A stretch of 64,000 nt of DNA from contig OU452231.1 in the NCBI GenBank assembly GCA_911728455.2, positions 5,858,963-5,922,962 of the forward strand, given 5' to 3'. The translations under genes were made by a program, and so were the position numbers. The notes below the pieces were generated by a model. It did no database searches. It was not told the DNA's origin and worked only from the letters and a program-made list of their open reading frames with translations. Every line of letters begins with the position of its first letter. Position 1 is the stretch's first letter. Positions 33,601-47,300 of the stretch are shown here, piece after piece. The DNA comes from Marthasterias glacialis. Taxonomy: Eukaryota > Echinodermata > Asteroidea > Forcipulatida > Asteriidae.

Positions 33601-36600
33601 CCTTCAAAACAATATTTCAGAGAATAAAACAGTATTTTGAGCGAGACAATATTCCATTTCCTCAAAATATTAGTCTTTCTGTAATTTGTCCTGAAAATGA
33701 AGACGGCTCTGGTGCCGAGTGGTCAACAATGCATTGTGTGTTATTGTCACACACATGGCCCTGGTCAGCCGGTCCACTGTCTACGTCACAGATATTATGC
33801 TAATGAAGAAGGGTGGGTGGAGCGCGACAATCCCCTAATTTTAGAAATTGTTATTTCTACGGTAAATAGGCATGTAAAAAATGTTTTAAAAATAATAATA
33901 AAACTATACTATGATAGGCATACTTCCTTTTTTAACCAATAAATAAATTCATGGGACCTTTAAATCTATGGTTGGAATAACTTTGACCATAGTCTTTTTT
34001 GTAATTTGTCCTGAAAGTGATGACGGAGTAAATGTGTGAATCCAAAGGGGTCTATTGTCTTCCTTGGCACTCTTGGTATGATTTCCAGTGAGTTGACCAA
34101 CCACTGAAACAATTCAGCTGCACAGGTTGTGTACGGTGGCACAAACTAGATAGATATTCGATGCCTTATGGAGACATTAGACAAAAGGGAAAGCAAGGAA
34201 CAATGTGTCTCCATAGGGAAATTCTAAAGAGAGGGCTGCTCCACAAGGAATTTTGTGTACAAGGTCTATGGGAGGATGTTAACTACAGGGACAAAAGAAA
34301 GAACAAATGAAGTCTCCACAAGGATGCAAAAATAGGAATGCCTGTGCACAGAAATAACTGTGTACATGTGTGTGCTGTGTGCATTCATCACATGATATCA
34401 TACTGCAGGCTGGCATAGTTTACAGGCCTTTTCACACTACCAACGCCCAATCCGTGTCAAAATCTACACGGGTCAACTCTGTGTTGACTCAGTCAAATTT
34501 CAACACTGTTCAAATACACTCTGCTTTCACACCTAGTTCTGCATGAAATCAGCTTGTGGGTTACATATATAACTTTCAACCCATGTTTTGTGCGATCGTT
34601 TCACACTGCTAGGTTCCTACACGGATCCAAGCGGAAAACTCCCATAGTGCATTACTGTGAATGGCGCCACGCACTCAACACAGAATCCAAAATGAACCCT
34701 GGAGTGTTCACACTATGGCTTTCAACATGTGGTAAAAAATTTTGACCTGATCGAAGAGCTCCCAACCCACCTCCCAACCAAGGTGGACTTTGACACAGAT
34801 CGGGAGCTCTTCACAGGTGAACGCAGGATTTTAATGTTGTAGTGTGAAAAGGTCAGTCAAACTTTCACAGATCGGACCCGAGTCCAACACAGAGACTTTT
34901 CGTGTTGTAAAAAGGCCTTATCTTTCATTCAAAACAACAAGGGATGATATTGAATGGTCAGACAGTAGGAAGGTTGACTATGGTCTGTTTAGACACATTC
35001 ACCAGGCTGGCATAGTTTATCCTTCATTTAAAACAACGGTCAGACCGTGGAACATGTAGGAGAGATACATTCGCTATTTTAGTAAAAGGCACCTCTATGA
35101 CGTAAATCCAAATTTGTAACTGGAACATTTCAAAGGGCACCACATCTTCAAAACAGTCCTTCATATTTGGTAATATTTTTTCCAGCAATCGGTCAACTTT
35201 GTTGTGACGTGACTCACACTGTCTTTAATTCACTTCCTGCCTCGAAATAAATGAACAAGAATAATTAATCCTTACCATGCTGGCAATGTTGAAGCAAAAG
35301 GAAATGAAAAGACAGGTCACTTTAACAACAAACTCTTTATCTTGATTAATTTGATATCCATAGGGATGATTTTTAGGCCAGTATTTGTTAAATGATCACC
35401 GCCACATGCTGACCATAGTGGATGTTTTAATTACATTCTATTAAATCTTCTGAACAATTTTGCCGTTTCTTTCTTCTTCTTTTTTTTCCTTCTAATTTTT
35501 ATTTTCTTATTTTCTGAAAATTCAACTGATGACAAACAAGTGACAGTTAGAATACAATTTCCTGTTTACAGAAACGTTGAGAGGCGATTCGAAATTGACG
35601 GTGACTGATAGAAAGAAGGAAAAAAAACTGTTGTTCATCTGCTCGGCGAGGCTCCATGGTAACATTCTACATTAAAAGCAGATATAATCTCAAATGTTGC
35701 AAGAGTTTTGGGAACAGATTTAACAAATTATTTAAAGCATTTTGTGAATTTAAAATAACCTGAGCCCAATTTCATAGAGTTGCTAAAGCACAAAAAGTAG
35801 CTCAGCATAAAACGAAACATGCTTACCAGAAAAAGGTTACCAGCCAAAATACCATATTACATGCGCCATCTGCGCCTGATTTCCTGCTTAGTTTTGCTTC
35901 GCAGAAAATTATTAAGCACTATTTTTTTTGCTTAAGCAACTCTATGAAATCAGGCCCAGAGCTGTAGGATTGATTTATCACTGCAAAAGTTCAATCTGAA
36001 ACTGGCATTTAAAAATAAAACAAAATGTTTAGTTCAACATCTATTTACAGCATGAAAATCACAGTATTTCGTTGTCACAAAAAATTAAGTTATTCTGCTA
36101 CAGAATGAAATGATGAAGTTTTGTCACATATTTTGTCTTGTTCTTCTTTTTTATCTATTCATTTTATTTTATTACACATCCAACGGCGCAAGCGCCCCAA
36201 AACAGGATGAACAAAAGACAGTAAAGACACGTTCAGTTTTAGATTTTGGAGGAAAAACCCCAAATGGGGGAAAACCCACACAATCAGGTAGGGAGTAGGG
36301 ACTGAAATCCCCCAGTCCACACAAAGCTTAGGTCCAAGGCAGGATTTGAACCAGGGTCCAAAGATGTGAAAGGCCAGGACAGAAACCACTGAGCCAGCCT
36401 GATTCAAACAACAGTAGAAGATTGAGTTATTTTGTGTGTGTGTGTGTGCAATCTTACCTACCCCTTTAAAGGTAAATTTCTGAGTAATTTATACAAATAG
36501 TTTAGAATAAACTGCTAACATGTGTTTGGGCCAATTATCTGGAAAAACGTGAACAGGATAAAGGATGTTTGTGTACGACTCGTACATGAACCACAGGGCT

Positions 36601-39600
36601 GGTGTGAACTTTCCACCCCAGCTGTTCCAAAATTGTCAAATATTCTAAAACTGTCTGAATTATTCGCCATTTCCTCAGTGTACAATCTGTGCTAAAAAAA
36701 GAAGGGGAAAAAAAAAACGATCAATGATACAAAATCACCCAGTGCTAAAAGCAAACAGCAATCAGCACTAAACTGAAAGAAAATCCGCACTCGGTTTGCA
36801 TTGATTAATTTCAGCTACAGGTAAAAAGATCTTTAGCTTTGGAAAGGTTTGAAAAGGATCTTGAAATAATGGAATGGATATTTAGATGGCAACATGAATT
36901 GAAATTGACCTTAAAAACTGGACTGGTACCAAGCTACAAAGAATTAGGCTTTTTAAAGCCCCAGCTCAACACTGGTAAAAAAAACACATTTATGTTCACA
37001 GATTTACATATGGTATAGACATAATGATGGTAGAAAACTTTCCCTGAAATATGTATCTATGCCTGAAGTGTTATCGTTTTAAATTATAAATGAAATAAGA
37101 TCCAAAATTAGTTTTCGTCTCAGTGAGACGAAAACTCTGCCTATGCGTACACTGAACGCATTTTTATCATTTCTCGCAAACGAAACAACGAAATGAGCTG
37201 CTATTTTCACAGGTTGGTTTTATTACAAATATCTTGATTTGTGCAAAGAATGGAAGCATTTACAGTCAGTTAACCAATGTCGAGCTGGGGCTTTAAAGAC
37301 GTTTTTTTTTTCCTAAAAGAATTGACTCACAATACTGAAATCTGCGGCTGTTGTTAAGTCTTCTATTTTCACTTCGTCCTTGGGACAGGGTTGCCCTGGT
37401 GTGCAGGGGATTGACTGCAGTGTTTGGTTGATGTTCATCTTGGCTCTTTCTAGAGACTGTTGCAGTTCGGCTGCTTTCGTTATTAGTTCCTTGGTCGAGC
37501 GGTTGACTGCGGCTAAATTCTCCTGTAGGCCTGAAGATTCTGAGAAGGGAAACAAAGAACCGATTGTTTTAAGAGTGGTGCCAGAGTTGTTTTGGGACGG
37601 GAAGGGGGGGGGGGGGAGAGATAGAGGCAGCAGAGAGTGGACTACTATCATCGAAAGAGCTCAGAGAAATATTGGCACGGTGAAACACTCCAAATTTAGA
37701 AGTTCAAATTCTTAAGTTGAACTTAAAATGTCTTGACTTTTTTTTTATTTATTTTTTTTTTTTTATACAAAGCCCAAACCCACCAGCTATGGTCAACTTG
37801 ACAAACAGCGCTGGTGGGTAATCAATAATCTCAAAAAAGCAACATCGGGCTGAGAGCACGAGCAGTACCATTAACAGAACTTTAAGAAAAAAGCCTAGAA
37901 ATGCGCTTGGGTACAAAAACTGCACTTCAAAACAAGAAGTCGCGGAATATAACTAGCCTGACAAATAATGATGCGCTGCCTCCTTGAAATGCCTCCTTGA
38001 TTTGGTACTGACTTATCTTGTACAAGTCAGACAAGCAAGAGGCTCCATTGGTTTTGTGTGTCCATCCAGCAGGAAGAGGAAAAGTTGTACAGGAATAAAA
38101 TGCTGCAGTTCTAAGCACATGACTTGTGAAAGGACTTTGTAGTGTTTTCACGACGAAAAAAAGAAACAACATCATCACAGCAAGAAAATTCAAATCACAT
38201 TCAGTTTAAAAGAGTCAAAGAAAAGAATATAATTTTTTAAAATTGACAAGGAAAGGAACTTAATCATTTAAATTGAATAGACAGGATCAAAGGAAAAGGA
38301 TAAAATTTGTTGTTTTTTTGTTGTTGTTTTTTTGGGGGGAGGGGTTTACTTGGTCTTTGGTTGCTTTTCCTCTTGATCGCATTTTTCAAACTCTTCTTTG
38401 TCATTTAGGAATTTGGCGAAGGATGGTAAGGTTTGAAATACTTAAATATTCCGTTCATTTTTGTCATAGCTTACTCTGTGTTCTGCCAAGGCTGTTGGCT
38501 TGCGACTAATCTGCCTTGCTGGTCTCTTTGGGGGGGATGGGGGGGGGGGCGCTCGTAATTTTAAACTCATGTTTTTAATTGTAACTTTTGAGTGCAAAAT
38601 ATTTTGTTTTGTGTTCTTATTTCAATTTAAACCTCACGTTTGTTGTGCGGTAGGCTAACAGGGGTTGCAATTTCGCCCGTCTGTTCTAGCATAAGTTGTC
38701 AATTCAGCCTAGTTGTTTATCGATTAATTTTTTCAATTAATTCTTGTTGTCGTTTGTATTTCAAGTTATATTGTTGATGTATTTCTATAGTATGCGAGGG
38801 CCCCAAATGATCAGTTGTGCTGGATGGGTCACCTCCGTTAAATATTGTTTTAATAAAATAAATACATAAATTAGTCCTCTATAAAGCTTCAACATTCTTG
38901 AATTCTTAATCTTACCGTCAACCAGCATGAAGATGGACTGAAGCGCTGGGTTGACCTTAGCTGATAAAGCTTGATGGACCGGACCGCCAACCAGATCACC
39001 AACATCTGTTAGATTTGAACAATTGGTCAAAAATAATTATTTTGCCATTTTAAAAAACTTGAGATAGAAGCTGTTCATACTATAGTATTTTTACAGAACA
39101 TTGTATTTTGTAGCAGAGAACGTTTTATTTTATTTATTTATTTATTTATTTTTTTTTTTTGGGGGGGTGTTTAATATAGCAGCTAATGTGCAAACAAAAC
39201 TAATGACACGTCTGCTGTAGCAACAACATTGAAAATTAGGTCTTTAAGAAGTCCAGCCATAGCCCCTGCTGGATAAGTAAATCCATTAATCCAACACGGC
39301 CAAGTACTTGATGACAGACTGAACCAAATTTAGCTTCAGCTTGATGAACACAGAAATTTAGCAATGAAACAGAAAACCAAATAAAAAGTCATATCTCCTC
39401 TCTGTCATCCTGTCTTTTAAATTGTCTGATGTTCTGCCTAATGTTTCACAGCAGAGTGTGAGTTTGAGTCCCGATCTTGACACTTGTCTCCTTGAGCAAG
39501 ATTAAACACTTAGCCATTATTGCTTCGTCCTTCGGATGGGATGTACCGGTAATGCCGTTGGTTCCATGCATTGTGTAATGCTTGTAAAAGAACCCAGTAC

Positions 39601-42600
39601 CGGTACCCTCATCATTTAGAGAAGGGGGTTTACCCGGGTGTTCCTGGTATGGTTGGCTGCAGATCGCTCCACAGCACCTTGTAAACCATAACAAGGGTCT
39701 CATTATTCAAAACAAGCATACTATCACAGCGCTTTGAATCCTGTGGCAAATGCGCTATGTAAATGACTTATAGTATTAATGCTATCATTAATGTTTAATG
39801 GTCTGTCTGTTCAGCATGTACACACAAACTAAAGACCTCTTTCTTTACCCACCTAAATGAATTTATGCTAATTTGGTAGCATAATGTGACACATCTGCAA
39901 ATTTGTGTGCATCAATGTACACGTATGTATAAATTACTACTTTTTGTCAGTTTGAAATAAACATTTTAAAACTGGTTCCCAATTTTTTTGCAAACCACAA
40001 CAAAAATCCCTCTGATATTTATTCTCCAACAACAGTAATTGGTCTGAACTTAAAAGTACAACTTGGTCAGATTCCCTAACCTCTATTATAAAAACACTGC
40101 TGCTTCTCAACGCATTAACGAAACCAGCCTATTTTCTTGGCACCTCGTTTGTCTTGTGCGGATTTGACAAGATGAAAAAGGAGATACAATACGCCGCATT
40201 GGAAGTCTGTACCCTTCTCTGAGGGTTACAGGGAAACAGTCCCCCCTGGGGGATCCCGGAAGAAAAGCCCCCCTAAAGCTCTTTAATTCAGGCTGGTTTA
40301 AAGGATGATATTTTTTACGAAGACCTTGGGGATGTTTATGATTTGACTCTGTCTTAAGTGATAATAATGACGAGTACAAACATACGCTTGAATCTCACTT
40401 TTAAACCTTGTCTGTCCAAAACATTGACTGAGTACCTCTTGTCGTGATCTCCTTTTATAGCCCCAACTTTAAAAGTGTTTTTTTTTAAGCCCCAGCTCAA
40501 CATCAGTAAGAAGAAAAACATAAATGTTTACAGATTCACATATACTTTACATGGTATAAAGATAACGATGGTAGAAAACTTCCCTTGAAATATTTCTGCA
40601 TGAAGCGTTATCATTTTTAAACGAAATAGGATCACAAATTAGGAATGCGTACAAAAAATGCTGAATGCATTTGTACCGTTTTCTCCCGAATGAAACGACG
40701 AAATGAGCCGACATTTTCACAGGTTGGTCTTGTTACAAATATGTTGATTTTTGCAAAGAATGGAAGCATTTACAGTCAGTTTACCAATGCTGAGCTGGGG
40801 CTTTAACACGGATATTTTGTAAAGAAATTTAATCATCCCTGGTTATGTACCTCCATATGTTCAAATGTTTAAATCTCATGAAAAAAAACATAGAATTAGC
40901 TGTTGCAAAGTCCTGGCCAACCCAAATGACATGTGGTATAAATGCAAACAATAGACCTTTATCATGCTGCCACCATCTTGGTCATGTTCCCTGTATCCAA
41001 TAACAGTAATAGATGCTAATATTCATTGCACAAAAAGGAACCAGACTATTTGCCCTTCCAGCCTCGGTTTGGTTACATTGGTTTGAATGGGAGAAAATCA
41101 AGATAGTCGCACCATGATAAAGGTCTATTGCTTAATGGCCTCAAGTTTTGACACCAGCTGAGCCTTTGGGAAAGACTCTGCTAGGGCCATGAACAATTTG
41201 TTGCTTTTGAAATGTAACAATATGAGAATGTCATCATGCCAACCGGTACAAGGTATATTTAGAAAGAATCTCTTTGGGACTTCGTTTATCCGGAAATCAA
41301 GAAAACCTGAAGGCTACCCTACATGGAAATTACCAACAGCTTTTTCATATGGATTACCGAAAGGAATGAGTCAGAAAAACTCATGTTGCACAGCAGTGTA
41401 AATTTCACCTGTGAATGTGGTAAGTTTTAAATTTGAAACTTCTGAGCATTTTACGAAATCCTTCGCTGTACAGTAAGGGTGGTCTTATTATCGGCTCGAT
41501 TGCGGCTGCAGCTTGATCGTCATGGGAACATGCATTGAAGCATATGAGGCCCGTAGCAACACCCTTAACAACAGCTGCAGCTGTAGCCGCAACCGCCAAC
41601 TCAGATACATGTCTGTAATATTTATTTACGAGGGATTATATTTGACGATCCTGAGATATGGAAGTGAAAATGAAAATGAAAACAAAAAGGAAAAGTTTTG
41701 ACAATGTTGAGCTAGTTTCTGTATACCTCTATCGAGGTTTGACCATCTTGTTTATCTCCCATTTAAGGCAATAAAAACCAAAATTAGGCTGGAGGGAAAA
41801 TAGTCTGGGCCCTTTTTTTGGTATATAACCAAAGCACAAAGTTATAACTGGAATCAATATGTATGACTGATAAACATACAGGGTACCAGATAAGCTTTAT
41901 CAGCTCTTTATACCAACAAACTTTTACCAAAAATGAACTTCGTAGAAGGCCTCTTTAAGACTCTGAAAATTTTTTTGTGCTCAGTGTTCCACTTTCCAAA
42001 AGCTAATTTTATCAGCATGGAAAACTCCTGCAGTGTTTCTCCCCTCATTCATTCAACTATTTCCATACTTTCCAGATTATCCTGACTAATCCCTGTAAAT
42101 CCCACAGATCCTTTAAAACGAGAGAAGAAGCAAACTGTCTTTTACTAGCTGTGAAGACGTTGGTAATCTTGAGACATCTTAATAAGGTACTTACTGTCTA
42201 GGTCATTGACGATCAGACGGAACACGTAGTCAAACTGCTCCACTGCCAAAAAGTCAAACTCCTATTGGATGGGGGGAAAAGGGGCAAAACAGGAAATTGG
42301 TTAATTAACGTTGGCAGGGCTGTACTGAGTAGACAACTTGGTACTTGTACAATATTTGTCAATAGTATTTACAATTACTAACTCCCAGTCTGACAAATGA
42401 ACAGGGTCTAATTTCATCAAGCTGCTGAGATTGAAAATTACTGCTTACATATGTTGTATACAAAAATCTTGCTGAACAGAAATGAGTTACCAGCCAAAAT
42501 ACCATGCAATGTACTTTGCATTGTGACTGGTTCCCACCCAATTTTTTTTACTTGGCAAGTAAAATATAAAATGAGCAAATTTTCATCAAGCTGTTATTTA

Positions 42601-44257
42601 AGCACACAAATTTACTAGTGTAATAAAAATCTTGCTTAACAGAAATGAGTTACCAGCCAAAATACCATGCAATGTACTTTGCATTGTGACTGGTTCCCAC
42701 CCAATTTTTTTTACTTGGCAAGTAAAATATAAAATGAGCAAATTTTCATCAAGCTGTTATTTAAGCACAAATTTACTAGTGTAATAAAAATCTTGCTTAA
42801 CAGAAAATGAGTTACCAGCCAAAACACCATGCAATGTACTTTGCATTGTGACTGGTTCCCACCCATTTTTTTTTTACTTGGCAAGTAAAATATAAAATGA
42901 GCAAATTTTCATCAAGCTGTTATTTATGCACACAAATTTACTAGTCTAATAAAAATGTTGCTTTCTCAAAACTTAGACCTACATGCATAGCATTTTAAGC
43001 AAAAGGATTTCAGGGGAAGTTTTCCACTATGACCATCTGTATACCATGTGTGTCATGTTGAAATCTGTGACGTGCACGTTGTACATACCCTTTGAACAAT
43101 TCCACTTAATGTCAAATTGATTTAGAATGTAAGAAAACAAATTTGGAAACAGTGGCCTGATTCTGAATTTAGAGATGATTAATTTCCGCACAATCATCAT
43201 TCATGGCTACTTGATTTGATTTTCTGTTACTCAATTTTTCAATAGTAAAAATGTCTGGAAAAACAACACAAAACAAAACATAAATTTCGTTTTTAGAAAA
43301 GTGTTAACAGGGGAGTCATCGTGAAAATGTCAGTTCAGAACATGACCTTTACTTTGACCTCTTTGGTCCAGTGGAAGAAGGTCAAATCTTGAGGCAATTT
43401 TGGCCACTATGAGCATTTTTTGTTAAAGCAGCTTGCGACTGCTATTGTCACTTAACAATTAATCGATTTGGAGTTAAACTGAATAGAAAATGTTGAAGTG
43501 AATAGAAATATAATAATAGATGTTAATATGCCTGTGAGGATTTGTTTTCAAAGGACTCGGGAAAGTCCAGAGTATACAGTGCTTAACGCACATCAGTGTA
43601 TGAGCAAAAACACATTAATAAGAAATATAATAGTTGTGGAGACTGTGACCTTTTGGCTGGAATATGAAGAAGTCGTAGGTTGCCTCAATTTTATTCACTT
43701 TTGGTTGTATTGAATATAATATTGAAGGAAATTGATACATTTGTGGTGAAGTGACCCCTGTCAATTTTCATTTGAATGTGACTGGCTACAATAGATGCCT
43801 GTTGGGCTAGTATGACACTTGATATGACCTGTAGACAATAATAACTGCATTAAAGACATGAGTCACCTCCTCAACCCCCCCCCCCCCACACACACACACA
43901 CATACTCCCATCAGGTATCACTATAGGTGAGTTGCAATATCTCATAAAATTGGGTTGGGGGAGATGGGTTCCAGCCCATCCCACTGATAATTCTCTTTGA
44001 AGAAACAAAGTGAGCTGAAGATGTGTGAAGACAAGGGACTTTTTGTAGGTAATTTGAGGGAGGATTGAGTAAAAGCTTCATTTTCTGGAAGATTTTCTGT
44101 CACTCCCATTCAGACGTCAACTTCATGATCTTATCAAAATATTGATACTTTAAACAAACAAAATACTGACTCACTTCAGTCAAAAAATAGAATCAGACAA
44201 TTATGGGAGCTGTCATACCATTAATCCTTAGCCTTTCGTCCCCTGCACCCCCCACCC

Positions 44258-44289
<32 letters not shown>

Positions 44290-44322
44290 CCCCCAAAAAA
44301 TAAATAAATAAATATAAAAAAA

Positions 44323-44365
<43 letters not shown>

Positions 44366-47300
44366 AAAAATTAAAAAAAAAATAAATAAATAAATAAAAA
44401 AAAAAAAAAAAAAAATAACTAAATAAATGAAGAAAAAAAAAATAATAAAATAAAAATATATAAATAAATAAATGAGATCGCAGAAAAATAAACTACGAAT
44501 ATTGATTAGTAGCTCCTCAAATTATTTTTCATTGCCCCTACCCTCCCTCCACCCCCAAACGAAAATATCTAGTTACACCACTGGCTCTTGTGTCTGATAA
44601 AGCAATTGTTATTTGGGTCTGCAGTGCCATATCCTACAAAGTCAGACATCAACATGAAGAGGGTTTTAGAGGAGTTGGGATCGTAAGGATAAATATTAAA
44701 CTATTTTGTATCCAAGAGGGACAAGGTCGACAGCTTGCTATCCCCCCGACCCCACCCCCACCCCAAATAAAAGTTCCATGTGATGAAGGCATGCTTACAA
44801 TAATATACAATAGGCCTGTACGTATTGTACACTTTTAAACCAGTTCAACTCTTTTGAGTATTTGATGGCTTTCCCATTCCGCTTGGTTCTGTTCATCGAG
44901 TAGTTCCACAAAGCTCAATGTCATTATAATATCGTACCTTGAACGTGTGATCAATGTAGGTATTCACGTCCTTAATGTTCGTCTGTAATGTCTCATCGAT
45001 GCCTTGAATAGCCGTTGACATGTGAGCATTAGCCATGAATGCCCCAACCAAGCCCAGACTACAGACATGATAAAAGAGGGGAGAGAAAAAACCTTCAAAT
45101 ACCTTTTAAACGTTGTTCTCGTATCTACACCATTCCATTCAGAGGGGAACTTGTGTTATTGTAAATTGAACCTTTATGGTTATGCCCGTATGATTTTCCA
45201 TTTGCGGATTCTAGTGTTTGCATTTATGAGAAAACTAAACAACTCCGGTCTAGATTAACGTGATTATGTATTCCTGAACCTTTTAGGCGGGGTCTGACAT
45301 GGATAACTTTTAACCTGTCATATTGTTATTAGTTCACCATATCGTGGAGATGTTTTTCATTTTTTGTTTCTGCATTAGTTGATTATTAGGTACTAAACAT
45401 CAACAACCGTTTGTTTTAACTATTTTGCGCATTTTCTACATTGGATTATGTTTAGCATATTACAGTGAGCCTGGTATGACTTTGGGACATTATAAATGCT
45501 GTGTTATTATTATTACAATTATTATTAATAAATCGTAAATAAACTCGCCGATCACACCATGAACCGTCATATCAGACAAAATGCACAAAATTTGGCAAAT
45601 CAAACTTTTTACAAACTATTGATATACTCATTAATGTTAAGAATTTCAGCAGTTTTCAGGACCTAGCACGGTAATAGTTTCGCAAATACACTTCTCAGCT
45701 AGAATGACATATCACCAGATTTGCCATTTTGCTTTTTCACAAAGTGACGTATCACGATACGCGACTTTATCCATTAAAATACGTAGCACCGGCAAGGTGC
45801 CAAACAAACGCAGTACAACTTTTGCTGTTTCTTGAAGTGACCTATCCGTTGACCTATGTGTTTTCACAAAGCGACGTACCTCAACATGCACTGGATTGGA
45901 CACAACGCTCTACAATCCCTTCTGTTTTGATTCTTTTTCACAAAGTGATTTATGTGTTAAGGAATTAATAACTCACCAAAACAGTTGATCAAATGAATGA
46001 AAACATTTTGACAATTCTGTACGAATAAAGTAGCCAGCTTTATTTTGGTGTTAATTTTTGTTTAATTGTAGGTAGTCTCTGAAACGGCACTTTGAAAAAT
46101 AGTTCAACTTCAAACACGGTTTTCTCCAAACACTGAATTTTGGCTGTGGAGCACGATACGATGGATCGTGGTGCAACCCACAAACTTTATATTCGGTTTT
46201 ATCTTACATGATCAGACCAGTGATGAGTACCAAGGATGTTGCAAAGCAGACACGCCTGCACGTCGTGTTGTACTTTTCCCGCTGCAACATCTTCCCGCCG
46301 CAGTTCTCACAGCAGCGGCAACAGCAGAAGATCAGTCCCGTGATTGGCATGATGATTATAAAGAGTAGACCAATGGCAAAGCAGACGATGAAACCTGCAG
46401 AGAAACCGATGAACTGAAGGAAGAAAACATCAAAATAAATAGATTTAGATCAACTCCATCACTATTGGAAAACTCTCCTGCCCAACTGGCTCTTGCCACA
46501 AAATTCCACAGGAGACTGTGGAGACTAAAAATCACAGTACACAAGCCATGGGTTTTCCTTGTAATACCAGCTGTTAAAACAGAAGAAACCCATGCACCCA
46601 AACCTAGCCTGGAAGTGATGGTACTTTGTGGCAGTCTGTGGTACCTGTTTATGGGAGGGTTATTAATAATATAAAAATACAAACTCTGAAATGTTTGATT
46701 TTTTTTCTTTCTGAACCATAACTCCATGTTGTATTGGTAATTAATGGAGGTAAGGCAAGATTGCTTGTTAAAACAAGTCGCCGCCTGGAAACAGAAGCAG
46801 TGTACAGACGCCACTGTGTAAAATCGGAATACTGGAACAAAGGTTGCCGGGACATTCCACTGCTGAGCGTGCACAGACCACGAACATCCTGCTGCCTAAC
46901 GTTTCACCCACACAAAGACAAAACATAGTCTTGAATATTTTGTCGTTGTCTGGCTATTGAGAGATGATCTTTGTGCAATCTCTGATTCCAGACCTTTGTC
47001 CTTTTGTTCCAAAAAGAAGGTTAAGGGACATTGAGAGGCTTCCACCATTGTTAATCGTTGTATTTTGGCTCAATGGAGGAAAGTCAGAGTAAATTCAAGC
47101 CTTGGTTTTGGCCAGGAAAAATTAAAAGAGAGAAGAAAAAAATAAAGGGGGGAACAAAACAATTACAGAAAGGCAGCCTGGTTTAAAGCTATTTTAAAGG
47201 CTATTTCTTTTCTTCAAAACAACAACAAAACAATGACAAATATATGAGGAAGTCAGAACAAACATCCTGTCAGGCAATAATTTCACCTGTACGCAGATAA

